NCBI GenBank assembly: GCA_016866255.1
Contig: VGMY01000010.1
Span: 20,227-84,226, forward strand
Length of the DNA: 64,000 bases
Source of the DNA: Bacteroidota bacterium
GTDB taxonomy: Bacteria; Bacteroidota; Bacteroidia; Flavobacteriales_D; Crocinitomicaceae
Reading direction: 5' to 3'
The notes under the pieces were generated by a model. It saw only the letters and a program-made list of their open reading frames with translations, was not told where the DNA came from and made no database searches. This document shows positions 27,435 through 38,155 of the stretch, in pieces. The position numbers and the translations under genes are program-made. The first letter of the stretch is position 1, and the number at the start of each line of letters is the position of its first letter.

Positions 27435-29315
27435 TTACTTTACTTTCTTGACAATAAACTCAGTCCTTCGGTTTTTAGCATGTTCTTCCTCAGGGCAGTT
27501 TGAAACTACTTTGCCTTCGCACGGACAATTAACCTTGAGTTTGGCTTCTCCAAAACCCATTCCGGAAATCCTAGTGGGGTTTGTAATTCTGCCTTTAATG
27601 TATTCTGCTGAGGCCTTGGCTCGGTTGTCAGATAGGGTTTTGTTTGCCGCTTTCGCACCGCGGCAGTCGGTATGAGACCCTAATTCGATAACCATTTGGG
27701 GATATTCATTCATAATTCCAACAATTTTATCCAATTGCTCCATGGCATCCGAACGGATATCGAATTTACCATAGTCAAAGTAAATATCACCAAGGTCCAT
27801 GATTTTCGATAAATCTACTCCGACTTCCACTCTACCAATGCTTAAATCCCTTAAATCGTTGATGCTAACATTGCCGCTAATTTTCGGATCATATGCGAAA
27901 ATTTCTGATTTAGTGGCATAGTCATTTTTCTCCAATTTAACTTCAAACTTTTGAGTTTTTCCGTACACGAGGTTTTCACATAATTTGCTAAAGTTTCCTA
28001 AACTGTCTGTTTGACCGGAAAGCACGATTTGGCCAGTAATGAGATCTTTCATCGTTACTTTTACATTCTCGAGGACCTGCCCTGTTTTTGTGTCCGTCAC
28101 CTTACCTAGGTAATTGATGTTCGGACGTCCTTCCAATTGCACGTTTTGCTTTACTTTAGGGGTGTTGAAATCTGTGTTCAGTTGGAAGTTTTCATCTTTG
28201 TGTTCTACTTTTTTTACTTCAACAAAATACTGCTGATCGGGCTCAAGATTAGTCGTATAAAAACCTTTAGCATCAGTTGTCAAGGTCGCTACGACAATTC
28301 CTTGGGAATTTTTTATAGATAGTTCAGCCTCTCGAAGGGTATCGTTGGTATTCGCGTGGGTGACGGTACCGCTCATAATTACTTTAAAAACGATGGGACG
28401 CAGCTGCGTAAAACTGTAGATGTCATCGTTGCTGTTCATGCGATTTGAGCTGAAGTAGCCTTTCGATTCTTCGTGGAAAGAAAGTGCTATGTCGTCTGCA
28501 TTGCTGTTGATGGGTGCTTGAAGATTCATCGGGGAAAAGGGTTCTTTTCCTTCGCGAATTTCAGTTACATACAAATCGAATCCTCCGAGGCCTTGACGTC
28601 CGTTGGAAGAAAAAAAGAGTTGATTTTCGGTACTGTACCATGGAAACATTTCGTTTCCAGCAGAATTAATTTTTGGCCCTAAGTTGATAGGATTACCGAG
28701 TTTGCCATCAGTTTCAATCGATGCCATGTAAAGGTCTGTTCCTCCTTGACCACCCGGCATATCTGAGGTAAAAACGATCATCTCGCCGTTTGGACTGATC
28801 GCAGGATGCCCGATAGAGTAAGTTGGATTGTTCAGGTTGCAAAGAGTTATTTTTGACCATTTGCCTTTTTTGTTAACGCGGGCAGTAAAGAGCATCAATT
28901 CGCGTTTTTTCGAGGATTTACTTACCTTTTTAGCATTTCTGGTGAAGTAAACGCGTTTACCATCCGGCGTAAAACATAAGGCTCCTTCATTGAATTTACT
29001 GTTGGATGCTTTTTGAAATCCAACTACAGAATTGGTCTTTTTGTTGACTTCAAAGTAATTGAAGAAATATTGTTCTTGGGCATCAACCCTTTTAATAATG
29101 CCCCAGGGCCTCCCGGACACCAGTATGAGCGAATTATCGCCTGTGTTTTTGTAAACTCCGATTTCGGCTACATCGCTGTTGAATTTGACATTTCCGGTAG
29201 AGAAGAATGGATCTTCAGTTTGTGAAATAGCGATTCCCGCATAAGCAAGAGAAACGAATAAAGTAAATTGGAATTTCATGCTCTTCATCTTAAAAGTATC
29301 TAGGTGATTTAACAT
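27435..29315 (-). CDS. OmpA family protein with PD40-type beta-propeller repeats and carboxypeptidase-regulatory-like domains
   Basis: AISPNGEMIVFTSDMPGGQGGTDLYMA; C-terminal OmpA motif VIELGSHTDCRGAKAANKTLSDNRAKASAEYIKGRI. Confidence 0.9.
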   Translation of the reverse strand: MLNHLDTFKMKSMKFQFTLFVSLAYAGIAISQTEDPFFSTGNVKFNSDVAEIGVYKNTGDNSLILVSGRPWGIIKRVDAQEQYFFNYFEVNKKTNSVVGFQKASNSKFNEGALCFTPDGKRVYFTRNAKKVSKSSKKRELMLFTARVNKKGKWSKITLCNLNNPTYSIGHPAISPNGEMIVFTSDMPGGQGGTDLYMASIETDGKLGNPINLGPKINSAGNEMFPWYSTENQLFFSSNGRQGLGGFDLYVTEIREGKEPFSPMNLQAPINSNADDIALSFHEESKGYFSSNRMNSNDDIYSFTQLRPIVFKVIMSGTVTHANTNDTLREAELSIKNSQGIVVATLTTDAKGFYTTNLEPDQQYFVEVKKVEHKDENFQLNTDFNTPKVKQNVQLEGRPNINYLGKVTDTKTGQVLENVKVTMKDLITGQIVLSGQTDSLGNFSKLCENLVYGKTQKFEVKLEKNDYATKSEIFAYDPKISGNVSINDLRDLSIGRVEVGVDLSKIMDLGDIYFDYGKFDIRSDAMEQLDKIVGIMNEYPQMVIELGSHTDCRGAKAANKTLSDNRAKASAEYIKGRITNPTRISGMGFGEAKLKVNCPCEGKVVSNCPEEEHAKNRRTEFIVKKVK

Positions 29316-30189
29316 CGGTCTTTTTGTAGTTAAAGTCGTAAGACATTAACACTTCGAAGGTGCCGTTATTGTAATTTCTAAGTTGCGTAACGCCAAACTC
29401 AGAGGCCAAGCCTAAACGGAATTGGCGGTTTAGTTGATATTGAAGGAAGGCACCTCCGGCTGCATTCCATCGGTTCATGGCGCCCAACCACAACTTGTCT
29501 TTATAAATGGTTGCGAGCGAGAAATCCAAACTCAAGGGAGCCCCCATGGTGCTCTTTACTTGGATGCTTGGTCGCAACTTCCACTGTTTTGCCACGGAAA
29601 AAATTCCACCGATTATTCCGAAGTAATGGCGTCGTTCTAAGTAGGTGGTCGTTGAAGCAGTTTTCTCTAAAATTCTCGGTGAACTCAACCCAAAAAAGAA
29701 GTGCTCATCGTGGTAGTACACTCCAAAACCTACGTTCGGATTTAGTTGGTTTTGAACGTTGGTAATAAAGGCCGGATCGTTCGCTTGCACATTGGCTAAA
29801 TCTTGCGTTGCGACGTTCAACATGTTCATACCTCCTTTTAGGCCAAGTGCCAAACGCGCTGATTTACCCAGTTTTAACGTGTACGAGAAATCCACATATA
29901 CCATGTTTTGACGAACTGGGCCTATCATATCATTTACAGCTGTAAGACCCAAACCTACCGAGCGGTAATTCAGAGGGGTGTGAAGGCTGAAAGTTGTGGA
30001 CCTAGGAGCTCCTGCAAATCCTACCCATTGCTCGCGGTGAATGGCAGTGGCACTTAACATGCCTGAACTTCCTGCATAAGCTGGATTAACGTGCAAAAAG
30101 TTATCAAAGTACTGTGTAAATTGAGGGTCTTGTTGCGCATTAACCAAGTTGCCAGTGAATAATGCAGCGAGTAGGATAATTTTTTTCAT
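29290..30189 (-). CDS. PorP/SprF family type IX secretion system membrane protein
   Basis: QQDPQFTQYFDNFLHVNPAYAGSSGMLSATAIHREQWVGFAGAPRSTTFSLHTPL. Confidence 0.93.
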   Translation of the reverse strand: MKKIILLAALFTGNLVNAQQDPQFTQYFDNFLHVNPAYAGSSGMLSATAIHREQWVGFAGAPRSTTFSLHTPLNYRSVGLGLTAVNDMIGPVRQNMVYVDFSYTLKLGKSARLALGLKGGMNMLNVATQDLANVQANDPAFITNVQNQLNPNVGFGVYYHDEHFFFGLSSPRILEKTASTTTYLERRHYFGIIGGIFSVAKQWKLRPSIQVKSTMGAPLSLDFSLATIYKDKLWLGAMNRWNAAGGAFLQYQLNRQFRLGLASEFGVTQLRNYNNGTFEVLMSYDFNYKKTDVKSPRYF

Positions 30190-30211
30190 AACGATACCTG
30201 TATTGTAAGTC

Positions 30212-32542
30212 TTAGTTCTTGATAAATAAATAACCTGTTACAGCCTCTTCTCCGTTGTTTTTATCAAAAACATAGAAATAGGTTCCATCGGGTAAAAGTT
30301 CACCTCCGAGCGTTGCAACATTTGCTTTTCCAACAAATTCATTGGTGTAGTATTCTTTGTGATACACTTCCGTACCAAATCGGTTAAAAATATGAAGGTG
30401 ATTGTTTTCAAAGTAATCTGCTCCGGTAATGATCCATGTATCATTTTTGCCATCCCCGTTGGGAGAAATTCCTTCTGGGAAATTTAAAATACAGTACGAT
30501 TGTGTAGGAGCCGGATCACATGGGTCTAATGGGTCGCTTCCTTGATTTACTTCGGCACCATCATTCACGCCATCGCCATCGGTGTCAGGATTAAAGATAT
30601 CTGTTGTTAATGTACTCTCAACACTATTGATTAAACCATCGCCATCGCAGTCAGCATTGTTATATCCCGCTCCTATTGGCAACGTTATGCTGCCTGCAAC
30701 AAAACTACAAGGATCGTTAATGTTGGTGTTATCCACTACTTCGGTGGCATTGGTTACTCCGTCCTCGTCGCAATCCCAAGCATTCCATTCCGGACTTGTT
30801 GGAACGCTTTGACTGGATGCCAAAAATTCGCAACCGCTTTGCGGATTAGTATTATCCGTAAGCTCGTCGCCGTTTAACACGCCATCTCCGTCGCAATCTT
30901 CGTTCATCCAATCCGACGTTTGTGGCATGGTAATACTGCTTGCCAAATAGTTGCAAACATCTAAATAATACGTACTGTCTTGCAATTCATCAGCATTCTG
31001 AACACCGTCACCGTCGCAATCTAAAAAATACCAAAGGCTATCAATGGGTAAGGTTACACTTGCAGGCAATAGTGAACAAGCATTGGTCGGATTAGTGTTG
31101 TCGCTTATTTCATCTCCGTTCGTTACGCCATCACCGTCGCAATCGTCGGCCAACCATGCATTAGAGGGAGTCAAGGTAATGCTAACAGCATAAAGGGAAC
31201 ATGCATTGGTGCCATCGGTTCCATTTTGTATCTCAGTTCCGTTCGTAACCCCGTCGCCATCGCAATCCAGTGAATTCCAATTCAAGGATGGAGTGGCATT
31301 CTGTGCCATAAAAGGAAAACTGCATTCATCGTTAAAATCGTATCCCATTCCAAGTTCAACACCGTTGGTATATCCATCGCCGTCGCAATCGGCATTCACC
31401 CACAGGGCTCCAACCGTTAAAGTTTGGCTGGAACTCAAATAATCGCAAGGATCATTCGGATCAGTGTTGTCAACCAATTCTGTTGCATTGGTAACGCCAT
31501 CTCCGTCGCAGTCGGTCGCGGGGTTGAGGGCACAAGCCGACACCGTTATGTGAATCCATGCCTGACTGCACGCATTTACCAAAGGCGTTGCCGAATCACA
31601 GATTTGATAATAAATGGAGTCTAAACCGCTGTAGCCGGGATTGCAGGTGTAAAGAATTTGCCCACCTACTACCAAGGCTGTTCCATTCAAAGGTCCGTAA
31701 AGCATGGACAACGAAGAAAGCAATAGGGGATTGTCGACATCGGAATCGTTGATGAGAGGCATCAAGTACGTACTTGAATTAGCATTAACCGTATATGCAT
31801 CGTTGACCAAAACCGGTGCGTCGTTGATGGGCGCAATGTTAATGAACAAGGTGTCATTGCTGCAAGCCGCTGGTAGGGGAGAGCCGTTATCACAAATCGA
31901 AACAACCACGGTATCTACTCCATGGAAATTGGCGTTGGCAAGGTAGGTGAAATTGCCATTGGCAGCAATGGTGAATGTGCCGTTGTTGGCATTATTTACC
32001 GGAACTAAGGCACAAGAGATTGCCGCATTCTCGATGTCGTAATCACCGTTGGAAAGAAGGTTTCCGTTCAGTACTGGTCCGTCTTCAACAGAAGAAATGT
32101 AATTGTTAAAGGTAACCGGCGCATCGTTAACTGCATTAACCACCACACTTATTTGTGCGGTATTGGAAGTTTGTCCCAAGGAGTTTTGAATCGTGTAGTT
32201 AAGGCTTTCGGTTCCATTGAAATGTAAGTTTGGCACAAAGAGCACGTTCCCCGTCTGATAGTCCACGGTCCATTGCCCATTGGTGCTACTAGCGAAAGAC
32301 TGATTGCCAGGAAGCGCAACATTCAAATCGATGCTTGATAAGACAAGGGTGCCACCATTGGATACATCGTTCGATTGAATAGCATTTATGGTGATTATTT
32401 GGTCCTCGTTGCCACTGCCAATGTCATTGACTGCGAAAGGTTGGGCAATCGCGCTCAAAGGTAACACCAACAACAAAGCGAGGGAAGTGATTTTCTTTTT
32501 GATAGTATAGGATTTCATTCCAACTGTAATTAAGTTGGTCAA
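30212..32542 (-). CDS. Cadherin/Ig-like + DxDGDG-repeat adhesin with gliding-motility-associated C-terminal (T9SS type B) sorting domain
   Basis: Repeated NDAPVxxND(A)Y-type domains, seven DCDGDG repeats, C-terminus FPEGISPNGDGKNDTWIITG...LLPDGTYFYVFDKNNGEEAVTGYLFIKN. Confidence 0.92.
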   Translation of the reverse strand: MTNLITVGMKSYTIKKKITSLALLLVLPLSAIAQPFAVNDIGSGNEDQIITINAIQSNDVSNGGTLVLSSIDLNVALPGNQSFASSTNGQWTVDYQTGNVLFVPNLHFNGTESLNYTIQNSLGQTSNTAQISVVVNAVNDAPVTFNNYISSVEDGPVLNGNLLSNGDYDIENAAISCALVPVNNANNGTFTIAANGNFTYLANANFHGVDTVVVSICDNGSPLPAACSNDTLFINIAPINDAPVLVNDAYTVNANSSTYLMPLINDSDVDNPLLLSSLSMLYGPLNGTALVVGGQILYTCNPGYSGLDSIYYQICDSATPLVNACSQAWIHITVSACALNPATDCDGDGVTNATELVDNTDPNDPCDYLSSSQTLTVGALWVNADCDGDGYTNGVELGMGYDFNDECSFPFMAQNATPSLNWNSLDCDGDGVTNGTEIQNGTDGTNACSLYAVSITLTPSNAWLADDCDGDGVTNGDEISDNTNPTNACSLLPASVTLPIDSLWYFLDCDGDGVQNADELQDSTYYLDVCNYLASSITMPQTSDWMNEDCDGDGVLNGDELTDNTNPQSGCEFLASSQSVPTSPEWNAWDCDEDGVTNATEVVDNTNINDPCSFVAGSITLPIGAGYNNADCDGDGLINSVESTLTTDIFNPDTDGDGVNDGAEVNQGSDPLDPCDPAPTQSYCILNFPEGISPNGDGKNDTWIITGADYFENNHLHIFNRFGTEVYHKEYYTNEFVGKANVATLGGELLPDGTYFYVFDKNNGEEAVTGYLFIKN
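30653..31513 (-). repeat. Seven consecutive 41-aa (123-bp) DCDGDGxxN repeats
   Basis: Translated repeats start DCDGDGVTN/DCDGDGYTN/... each exactly 41 residues with a second Cys at position 23. Confidence 0.85.
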
Positions 32543-32605
32543 ATATACTAAATTATTTAAAAAGCCGAGAGATAATCTAAGTTCTCCGAAACTAAATCCT
32601 GCCCC

Positions 32606-33961
32606 TTAGATGAAAAGAATCAACCATCCTGTTAAAATAAGCATATTGGAAGCGATGAGGATTGCAGCGGAGGGGGCATTTAACACCACTGCTTTTCCCT
32701 GAAACTCTTTGGTGAAGAAATGTAATAAAAGTTTGATATAAACAAAAGCCCCTAAAACAGCACTGAGAATAGCAGCAATTGCAAGAATAGGGTGTTCCAT
32801 CAAAATATCCTGAATTAATAACAGTTTACCAAAAAAACCCGAAAACGGCGGAATCCCGCTTAATGACAGAAGCGAAAAGAGCAACGAAATTCCGATTAGT
32901 GGGTTGCGATATCCGATGCCTTTTAGTTCATCCACGTCATTTTCCTCATCGCTTGCATGTTGAGAAATCACCAGGAGAATCAAGGCACTCGCACTGTAGG
33001 CCAACAAAAAAATGACCATATTTCTACCTCCAAAATCGGCTCCTCTCATAATTGACAGAAGGGCAATTCCCGTATTGCTGATGCCCGAGTAAGCCAAAAG
33101 GCGCTTCAGCGATTTTTGCTGAGTTGCTGAAAAGTAACCCAAAAACAGCGTCACCAGAATAATGGCGTAAAGAACAATTTCCCAATAGGATTTTAAGTTT
33201 CCAAAAACCAACCCTATAAGTTGAACTAAAGCGAATAGGCCTGCTATTTTTACGGTGGTGGACATGTAGGCAAGCACCGGCTTTGAACTGCCGTCGTAAA
33301 CATCTGCTGTCCAGAAATGGAAAGGGAAGGCCCCCACCTTAAATAGAAGGGCAGCAAGGATCATAAGAGAACCTGGAATCATAAGCTCCGGGGTGTACAA
33401 TCCACTGAGTATTGCAAAGTTAATTTCGTTTAGTTTAAAACTTCCCGTGGCTCCGAACACAAGCGCAATTCCAAAAAGTAAAATGGCAGTTGCGAAAGAA
33501 CCGGTAAAAAAGTACTTGAGAGCCGCCTCAGCTGAAGCCTGGTTTCCTTTGCGACTCCCTACTAAGACGTACACGGGTATAGAGAGAATCTCCAATCCAA
33601 TGAAAAACATGAAAAAATCGCGAAATCCAATTAAACATAGCCCTCCTGTCAACGAAAACATCATTAACGAGGTAAGATCCGCGTACTGTTGAGGCTCTTT
33701 AGATTGCGAACCATAACCGAATAACAAGACCAGCGCAGTCATGAATATGCACAGCAAACTCAATAAGATTCCAGTGCTGTCGTAGGCAAGACTAAAAAAG
33801 TAAGATTTCAAGATCGAAGAGTAGGTACCGTAGAAAAAAAACAACACAAATGCCCCCGTCAGACCGATTAAATTGGTCATCAACACTAACAGGGGTTTTT
33901 GGTACATGCCCAAGAAAAGCGAAATCAACCCCGAAATAAAAATTACAACGACCGAATCCAT
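32606..33961 (-). CDS. nuoN: NADH-quinone oxidoreductase subunit N
   Basis: Multi-TM; LKYFFTGSFATAILLFGIAL, FPFHFWTADVYDGSSKPVLAYMST; position in nuo operon. Confidence 0.93.
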   Translation of the reverse strand: MDSVVVIFISGLISLFLGMYQKPLLVLMTNLIGLTGAFVLFFFYGTYSSILKSYFFSLAYDSTGILLSLLCIFMTALVLLFGYGSQSKEPQQYADLTSLMMFSLTGGLCLIGFRDFFMFFIGLEILSIPVYVLVGSRKGNQASAEAALKYFFTGSFATAILLFGIALVFGATGSFKLNEINFAILSGLYTPELMIPGSLMILAALLFKVGAFPFHFWTADVYDGSSKPVLAYMSTTVKIAGLFALVQLIGLVFGNLKSYWEIVLYAIILVTLFLGYFSATQQKSLKRLLAYSGISNTGIALLSIMRGADFGGRNMVIFLLAYSASALILLVISQHASDEENDVDELKGIGYRNPLIGISLLFSLLSLSGIPPFSGFFGKLLLIQDILMEHPILAIAAILSAVLGAFVYIKLLLHFFTKEFQGKAVVLNAPSAAILIASNMLILTGWLILFI

Positions 33962-35412
33962 TATTTAAGCAAGTTTGTGGTATCCTGAACCGATTCAAGC
34001 AAGTGTTGGATACTGGGTTTAATAAGTTGAAGGATTGCTTCAGGGTGAAGTCCCAAAAATAAGGTGAGGAGGGCAATAAGGGCAAATACCAATATTTCAT
34101 TCCACTGAAGGTCTTCGGCGCTCGGTATTTTTGGTGCCCCCATACTGCTCATTTGGTAAGCACGAATCATGTACACAGCCCCAAGTACAAGCGTCAGTGA
34201 AGCCACAATACCAAGAACCATTTGATAATCGAAAACAGCCTTGATTAATAAAAATTCTCCAATAAAACCGGCAGTTAATGGAACAGATAAGGCAATAAGC
34301 ACGGTAACTGCAAACCAAAATCCGTAACGAGGTGCCAATTTCGCAAGTCCCCCCATCTGTGTTAAATCGGAAGTTCCATAACGCTTGATGGCAATATCTG
34401 CCGCTAAAAATAATCCAACAGCAATTAAGCTATGATTGACTATTTGAAGGATGCTTCCCATAAGGGAATCGAATGAAAAGATCATAATCCCTGCAGCTAT
34501 CAGCCCCAGGTGACTTATGGAGGCAAAAGCAAATACTTTGCGAATATTATTTTCTCGAAGAGCAATAACCGCTCCGTACACAATTCCAATTAAACCTGCA
34601 ATAATAACCGGTAACTGCCATAGGTCCAATGCAGCATAACTCAGTGGAATCATCCACTTGATCATTCCGAACAAGGCCATTTTCAGCATGATGGCCGATA
34701 AAAGCATGGTACCGGCCATGGGCGCTGTAGAGTAGGTCGGAGGTTGCCAGGTGTGAAAGGGAAATAGGGGTATTTTAATGGCGAAGGCAATTAGAAATCC
34801 TGAAAATATCCAGCATACGTATTGCGAAGGAACCGCGGCGTACATGAGTTTATGGTAGTCGTAACTTGGCGTATAGGCTCCCCATGCAAGGATCGCCAAC
34901 AACATAAATAACGACCCAAACAACGTGTACAGAAAGAAGGTCATCAGGTTTTTTTGATTTTCTTTGGCCCCGAACCAATAGAGCATCAAGAACACGGGAA
35001 TAAGCGTTAATTCCCAAAACATGTAAAATAAAATACCGTCCTCTGAGGCAAATACGCCGTTCAAACCAAATTGCATCAAAAAAAGTAATCCGTTGAAGGA
35101 GGGCTTAGAGGATTCCTCGCGGTTCACGTTCGACAATGCAACTAAAAAAATCACCAAATTACTTAAACCCAACATCAGAATTCCAAGCCCATCGACCGCC
35201 ATGTTGAAGGTTAAGCCTAGCGCGAAGCTGCTGACGTTGTTGATAAAGTATTCTTTGATATCGGGTTCGAATTGAAGGAGTTTTATCAGAACAGCAACTA
35301 ACGACGTTGTGGCAAAAATCAAAGTGCTCCATCTTGCCCAATGCCTTGGGATAAAAAAGGAGGCGATGCCAAAGAGTAAAGGAAGTGCGATTAGTTCCAA
35401 GTTAATGGGCAT
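33961..35412 (-). CDS. nuoM: NADH-quinone oxidoreductase subunit M
   Basis: FYMFWELTLIPVFLMLYWFGA, IPLFPFHTWQPPTYSTAPMAGTMLLSAIMLKM. Confidence 0.95.
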   Translation of the reverse strand: MPINLELIALPLLFGIASFFIPRHWARWSTLIFATTSLVAVLIKLLQFEPDIKEYFINNVSSFALGLTFNMAVDGLGILMLGLSNLVIFLVALSNVNREESSKPSFNGLLFLMQFGLNGVFASEDGILFYMFWELTLIPVFLMLYWFGAKENQKNLMTFFLYTLFGSLFMLLAILAWGAYTPSYDYHKLMYAAVPSQYVCWIFSGFLIAFAIKIPLFPFHTWQPPTYSTAPMAGTMLLSAIMLKMALFGMIKWMIPLSYAALDLWQLPVIIAGLIGIVYGAVIALRENNIRKVFAFASISHLGLIAAGIMIFSFDSLMGSILQIVNHSLIAVGLFLAADIAIKRYGTSDLTQMGGLAKLAPRYGFWFAVTVLIALSVPLTAGFIGEFLLIKAVFDYQMVLGIVASLTLVLGAVYMIRAYQMSSMGAPKIPSAEDLQWNEILVFALIALLTLFLGLHPEAILQLIKPSIQHLLESVQDTTNLLK

Positions 35413-37318
35413 TTAATAGGTAAAATACGATCAGCATTATCATGCCTGCGACCATCCAACTTAGGTAGGTTGAAACACTGCCATTTTGAAGTTTTCTCAG
35501 GGTGTTTCCGGTCCAGCTTGTAAGCATTCCCAACCCTTGTATACCCGACTTGAATCCTTTTTGCTCAATGGTGTGATTCGCTTGAAATCCCAGCCACTCG
35601 ACGGGTTTAACAATGATGAAGTCATATACTTCATCCCAATACAATTTTCGGTTGGATACTTTTTCCCAGCCGCTTAAGGCTGCGTCGGATTTGGCAATAG
35701 CACCCTTCTTCGCATATTGGTTAAACGCCCAGATCATTACGCCAACGCTCACCAGAGAAGCAAGCAACATAAGTCCTATTGTGGTCGTAAAATCAGGCAT
35801 TTCGTGGGCAAAAGCGTGCAACCCGGGAGCACCTTGTAAATACACTGAAAGCCAGTGGGCGCTGTCGTGCAAGAACAGCCCAGGAAGGTTGAGGACTCCC
35901 CCAAAAATGGAGAATACGGCAAGAATCATCAGAGGCACTGTCATCGTCCAAGGGCTCTCGTGTGCATGATCCCAAGTGCTTTGCGAACCGCGGTAGTTTC
36001 CATGGAAAGTAAGAAAATACAATCGAAACATGTAGATAGCCGTCATCGTGACGGAAATCATAATAATACCGTACAACAGAGGATTGTGCTCGTACAAATG
36101 GCCGATAATTTCGTCTTTGGAGTAGAATCCTGACAGCAGTGGAAATCCACTAATGGCTAAGGTACCTATAAAAAATGTCGCGTGTGTTATGGGCATTATT
36201 TTACGTAAACCTCCCATTTTCCGAATATCTTGTTCGTGGTGCATTCCGTGAATGACGCTACCGGAGCCCAAGAATAGGAGTGCCTTGAAAAATGCGTGGG
36301 TGGTAACGTGAAAAATTGCGACGGTGTAGGCCCCAAGTCCTAGGGCCACTACCATGAGGCCCAACTGCGATACGGTAGAATAGGCCAATACTTTTTTAAT
36401 ATCGTTTTGACGAAGCGCCATAAAAGCAGCAAGACACGAGGTGGTAATCCCGATGTACAGAACGATATCTTTGGTCAGCGGTGCAAGTTCAAATAAAAAG
36501 TTGGATCGCGCCACGAGGTATATACCAGCTGTTACCATGGTTGCAGCGTGAATAAGCGCCGAAACAGGGGTGGGACCGGCCATTGCATCAGGTAACCAGG
36601 TGAATAGGGGTATTTGAGCACTTTTTCCTGTAGCAGCTAAAAACAAGCATAAGGTTATGCCGATGGCCGGGAGGCTATTTAATGTTGAGTCCTTCGATAA
36701 ACTGCCAGAAATTTCTAGAAAATTCAAAGTCCCAAACGAGGAAAGGAGTAAAAACAAAGCGAAGATAAGACCAGCGTCACCGATGCGGTTCATTACAAAC
36801 GCTTTTCGGGCTGCAAGACTGTTTGCTATGCCCTTGACAGGATCGCTGTAATGAAACCCAATCAACAAGAAAGAACAAATTCCAACTCCTTCCCAACCGA
36901 AAAATAATACAAAGTAGTTGCCGCCCAATACCAACAAAAGCATCGCAAAAATGAATAAGTTGAGGTAGGTGAAGAACTTATAATATCCTTCGTCTTCTTT
37001 CATGTAACCCATTGAAAAGAGGTGAATCAGGGTTCCGATTCCTGTAATAATCAACGACATCCACACGGATAATTGATCAACTAAGAAATTAAGTTCAAGC
37101 GAAAAACTGCTGAATTGCAGGATATTAGCCAAGGAGATTTGGATTGGTTCATGGATGCTGTTGAACAGTGCGATAACCAACAGAAAAGCAGCAAACACAA
37201 CTCCTGTCCCGATAGCTCCCGAAATATTTTTTGAAAGATTTTTTCCAAATACTCCATTCACTAAGCTGCCAAGTAGGGGCAGAAGTAAAAGGATGTAAAC
37301 GAATGAAGCAATACCCAT
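35402..37318 (-). CDS. nuoL: NADH-quinone oxidoreductase subunit L
   Basis: FFGWEGVGICSFLLIGFHY, PLFTWLPDAMAGPTPVSALIHAATMVTAGIYLVAR. Confidence 0.96.
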   Translation of the reverse strand: MGIASFVYILLLLPLLGSLVNGVFGKNLSKNISGAIGTGVVFAAFLLVIALFNSIHEPIQISLANILQFSSFSLELNFLVDQLSVWMSLIITGIGTLIHLFSMGYMKEDEGYYKFFTYLNLFIFAMLLLVLGGNYFVLFFGWEGVGICSFLLIGFHYSDPVKGIANSLAARKAFVMNRIGDAGLIFALFLLLSSFGTLNFLEISGSLSKDSTLNSLPAIGITLCLFLAATGKSAQIPLFTWLPDAMAGPTPVSALIHAATMVTAGIYLVARSNFLFELAPLTKDIVLYIGITTSCLAAFMALRQNDIKKVLAYSTVSQLGLMVVALGLGAYTVAIFHVTTHAFFKALLFLGSGSVIHGMHHEQDIRKMGGLRKIMPITHATFFIGTLAISGFPLLSGFYSKDEIIGHLYEHNPLLYGIIMISVTMTAIYMFRLYFLTFHGNYRGSQSTWDHAHESPWTMTVPLMILAVFSIFGGVLNLPGLFLHDSAHWLSVYLQGAPGLHAFAHEMPDFTTTIGLMLLASLVSVGVMIWAFNQYAKKGAIAKSDAALSGWEKVSNRKLYWDEVYDFIIVKPVEWLGFQANHTIEQKGFKSGIQGLGMLTSWTGNTLRKLQNGSVSTYLSWMVAGMIMLIVFYLLNAH

Positions 37319-37320
37319 GG

Positions 37321-37638
37321 CTAGCCTTTAAGTTTGTTGAAAATTCCTGTATCAATCGATCTAAGTTGGCGATAGCCCAATATTATTATTGATAAACCGA
37401 CCGTTGCTTCAGCGGCCGCAACGACAATGATGAAAAATACGAATATCTGCGCATCCGCATTGTTGTAATAACTGGAAAACGTTACCATTAACAAATTCAC
37501 TGAGTTTAACATGAGCTCGATGCACATTAAAAGAACAATCATGTTTCTGCGTATCATAACTCCAAACACACCGATGGTGAAAAGCAGGATGGCAAGAATC
37601 ACGTAAAAATCGGTATTAATAGGAGTTGATGAGGTCAT
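37321..37638 (-). CDS. nuoK: NADH-quinone oxidoreductase subunit K
   Basis: GVMIRRNMIVLLMCIELMLNSVNLLMVTFSSYY; start probably the internal Met at about 37638 rather than 37671. Confidence 0.93.
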   Translation of the reverse strand: MTSSTPINTDFYVILAILLFTIGVFGVMIRRNMIVLLMCIELMLNSVNLLMVTFSSYYNNADAQIFVFFIIVVAAAEATVGLSIIILGYRQLRSIDTGIFNKLKG

Positions 37639-37639
37639 A

Positions 37640-38155
37640 TTAATCAATGGTTTGTTTTTCTCGTTTGGCAAGTAATATAGCCCCTACCATCGCGGAAATA
37701 AATAAAATACTGGAAATTTCAAAGGGAACCACGTATTTCGTAAATAATGCATTACCAAGGCTTTGAACCAATCCCACGTTATTTATGCCTACCATATCAC
37801 CGGGTCTTGATATCAAAACAATGTCTTTTAAGGCAGCTATGATTACGACAAATAGGGTTCCTGCTGAGATGCCTGCGATCACCCAGGTTAAACGCGGAGT
37901 TTTGGGTTCCGTTTCCTTGTTGAGGTTTAGCATCATCAAAACAAACAGAAATAATACCATGATGGCCCCTGCATACACGATCAGATTTACTATGGCCAAA
38001 AACTGTGCATTCATCATAATGTACAGGCCAGAGATGAAAAAGAAGGTTAATACCAAATACAGTACACTGCGCACAGGGTGTTTGCTGATAACCACCATAA
38101 TTGCTGATGCAACCGTGAGGGCACCGAGTATTTGAGTAAGGAGCATTGCCATCAT
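37640..38155 (-). CDS. nuoJ: NADH-quinone oxidoreductase subunit J
   Basis: HPVRSVLYLVLTFFFISGLYIMMNAQFLAIVNLIVYAGAIMVLFLFVLMML. Confidence 0.94.
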   Translation of the reverse strand: MMAMLLTQILGALTVASAIMVVISKHPVRSVLYLVLTFFFISGLYIMMNAQFLAIVNLIVYAGAIMVLFLFVLMMLNLNKETEPKTPRLTWVIAGISAGTLFVVIIAALKDIVLISRPGDMVGINNVGLVQSLGNALFTKYVVPFEISSILFISAMVGAILLAKREKQTID

